Under the pieces are notes generated by a model. That model saw only the letters and a list, made by a program, of their open reading frames with translations. It did not search any database and had not been told where the DNA came from. The translations under genes were made by a program, and so were the position numbers. 6,345 bases of DNA from Methylotenera sp. (GTDB lineage: Bacteria; Pseudomonadota; Gammaproteobacteria; Burkholderiales; Methylophilaceae): the NCBI GenBank assembly GCA_013816325.1, contig JACDEP010000131.1:1-6345 (forward strand), read 5' to 3'. Numbering within the stretch: position 1 is the stretch's first letter; each line of letters begins with the position of its first letter. Below, in pieces: positions 5,304-6,345 of the stretch.

Positions 5304-6345
5304 ATGTTGACGCAAAAAAAATACCGTTTCGTTTTTATATTCATTGCCATCGTCGTCTTGATATTCGCGTTTGCGATGTTTGGCGCCAGTAAGCCTAAAA
5401 AAGTGGATGAAACGAGTAGCAGCAATCCCAAACCCGCCCTTACAGTCGATACTGTTAAGGTAAGCCGGACCACACTGGATGCCATCGTTTCGGCGAACGG
5501 CAATATCGCGCCTTGGCAAGAGGCGTTAATCGGGTCTGAAGTGAATGGCCTACTACTCACCGAAGTGCTGGTCAACGTAGGTGATAATGTTAAGCGTGGC
5601 CAAGTACTGGCACGCTTTTCATCCTCTACCATCAATGCAGATATCGCCCAAGCAGCGGCAAGTTTGGCTGAAGCCAAGGCCTCTGCGATAGAGGCTAGCG
5701 GCAACGCGAACCGCGCAAGAAGCATCAAAGATTCAGGCGCCTTAAGTGCGCAACTGGTCGAACAATACATCAGCACCGAGGCTAGTACCAAAGCGCATGT
5801 TGAAGCGGCGGAAGCGACTCTTAATTTACAAAGAGTGAAACTCCGACAAACGACTGTAGTAGCACCTGATAACGGCATCATCTCAGCACGTACAGCAACC
5901 GTGGGCTCTGTGGCGTCAGCCGGGCAGGAACTTTTTCGCTTAGTTCGCCAAGGCCGCCTTGAATGGCGTGCTGAGATGACTTCAGCCGATGTAGGTAAGA
6001 TCAAGATAGGCATGATCGCAGATTTGACCTTGCCGGATGGCAATGTCGTCAAAGGCAAAGTCAGGGCAGTTGCGCCTAGTATCGATAGCCAAACGCGTAA
6101 TGCCATCGTCTATGTAGACCTGCCTGGCAGTTCGGCTAAGGCGGGCATGTACGCAAGGGGTAAATTCGTATTGGCAAATACGCAAGCCCTGACTTTACCG
6201 GCGACTGCGGTCGTGATCAAAGATGGTTTCTCATATGCGATGCAAGTGACGCAGGCAGAAAATGCAGTAAGCGCCGGCAAAAATTCAGCGCCTATCTACC
6301 ATGTAAAACAGCTGAAGCTAGAAACTGGCAGGCGCAGTGGTGATA
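5304..6345 (+). CDS. RND-type efflux periplasmic adaptor (HlyD/membrane fusion protein family), 3' end missing
   Basis: Adaptor linking an inner-membrane pump to the outer-membrane channel. The frame is open for 347 codons to the right edge. Residues 1-7 are basic and 8-27 form a hydrophobic anchor or signal without a lipobox Cys, so an inner-membrane anchor or cleaved export signal is likely. A short Ser/Pro/Lys linker follows (30-45). The first lipoyl half is seen in GSEVNGLLLTEVLVNVGDNV (77-96) with KRGQVLARF after it. An Ala/Glu-rich alpha-hairpin covers about 112-182, and the second lipoyl half is TTVVAPDNGIISARTATVGS (183-202). The beta-barrel domain starts near 218 (LEWRAEMTSADVGKIKIGM) and the membrane-proximal domain near 290. 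The ATG at 5304 has AGG six bases upstream, the best ribosome site in the operon. The layout favours an RND adaptor (MexA/AcrA-like), but ABC-pump adaptors (MacA/YbhG-like) look similar, and the deciding pump gene lies beyond the edge. Confidence 0.92.
   Translation, partial: MLTQKKYRFVFIFIAIVVLIFAFAMFGASKPKKVDETSSSNPKPALTVDTVKVSRTTLDAIVSANGNIAPWQEALIGSEVNGLLLTEVLVNVGDNVKRGQVLARFSSSTINADIAQAAASLAEAKASAIEASGNANRARSIKDSGALSAQLVEQYISTEASTKAHVEAAEATLNLQRVKLRQTTVVAPDNGIISARTATVGSVASAGQELFRLVRQGRLEWRAEMTSADVGKIKIGMIADLTLPDGNVVKGKVRAVAPSIDSQTRNAIVYVDLPGSSAKAGMYARGKFVLANTQALTLPATAVVIKDGFSYAMQVTQAENAVSAGKNSAPIYHVKQLKLETGRRSGD

Noticed and set aside
5273..6106. A 277-codon open frame on the minus strand.
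   Set aside because: It is wholly antisense to the adaptor gene, which has clear lipoyl and barrel motifs and a good ribosome site. The antisense product is low-complexity Leu/Ala/Ser-rich sequence with no recognisable domain.

Overview
The window looks like chromosomal DNA from a betaproteobacterium. The gene content and order (suhB divergent from trmJ, then cysE and iscR), the moderate GC content and the short betaproteobacterial-type CysE fit a methylotroph of the Methylophilaceae (Methylotenera or Methylophilus-like). That placement is an inference from family resemblance, not a database match.

Left part (1-1939, minus strand, read right to left): trmJ (tRNA Cm32/Um32 2'-O-methyltransferase, TTG start), then cysE (serine O-acetyltransferase with a long Lys-rich tail), then the first 26 codons of iscR, cut by the left edge. 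Between cysE and iscR lies a good sigma70-type promoter overlapped by a near-consensus IscR type 1 operator. This implies autoregulation of an isc operon lying off the left edge. Cysteine made by the CysE pathway is the sulfur source for IscS, so the adjacency makes metabolic sense.

Middle part (1940-2889): an 84-bp divergent promoter region, then suhB (inositol monophosphatase family) on the plus strand, closed by a clear intrinsic terminator.

Right part (2890-6345, plus strand): an efflux operon. A perfect 28-bp palindrome precedes a TetR-family repressor of the CecR/CerR type. It is followed, with overlapping or very close spacing, by a NodT-type outer-membrane efflux lipoprotein and an RND/HlyD-type periplasmic adaptor that runs off the right edge. 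The inner-membrane pump should lie just downstream. The simplest model is an autorepressed efflux system in which the TetR protein binds the palindrome and controls its own gene and the export genes in one transcript.

I found no mobile element, CRISPR array, RNA gene, or clearly novel system. The most notable signals are the two operators (the 28-bp palindrome and the IscR site), the CysE tail, and the regulator-first, outer-membrane-factor-second order of the efflux operon.
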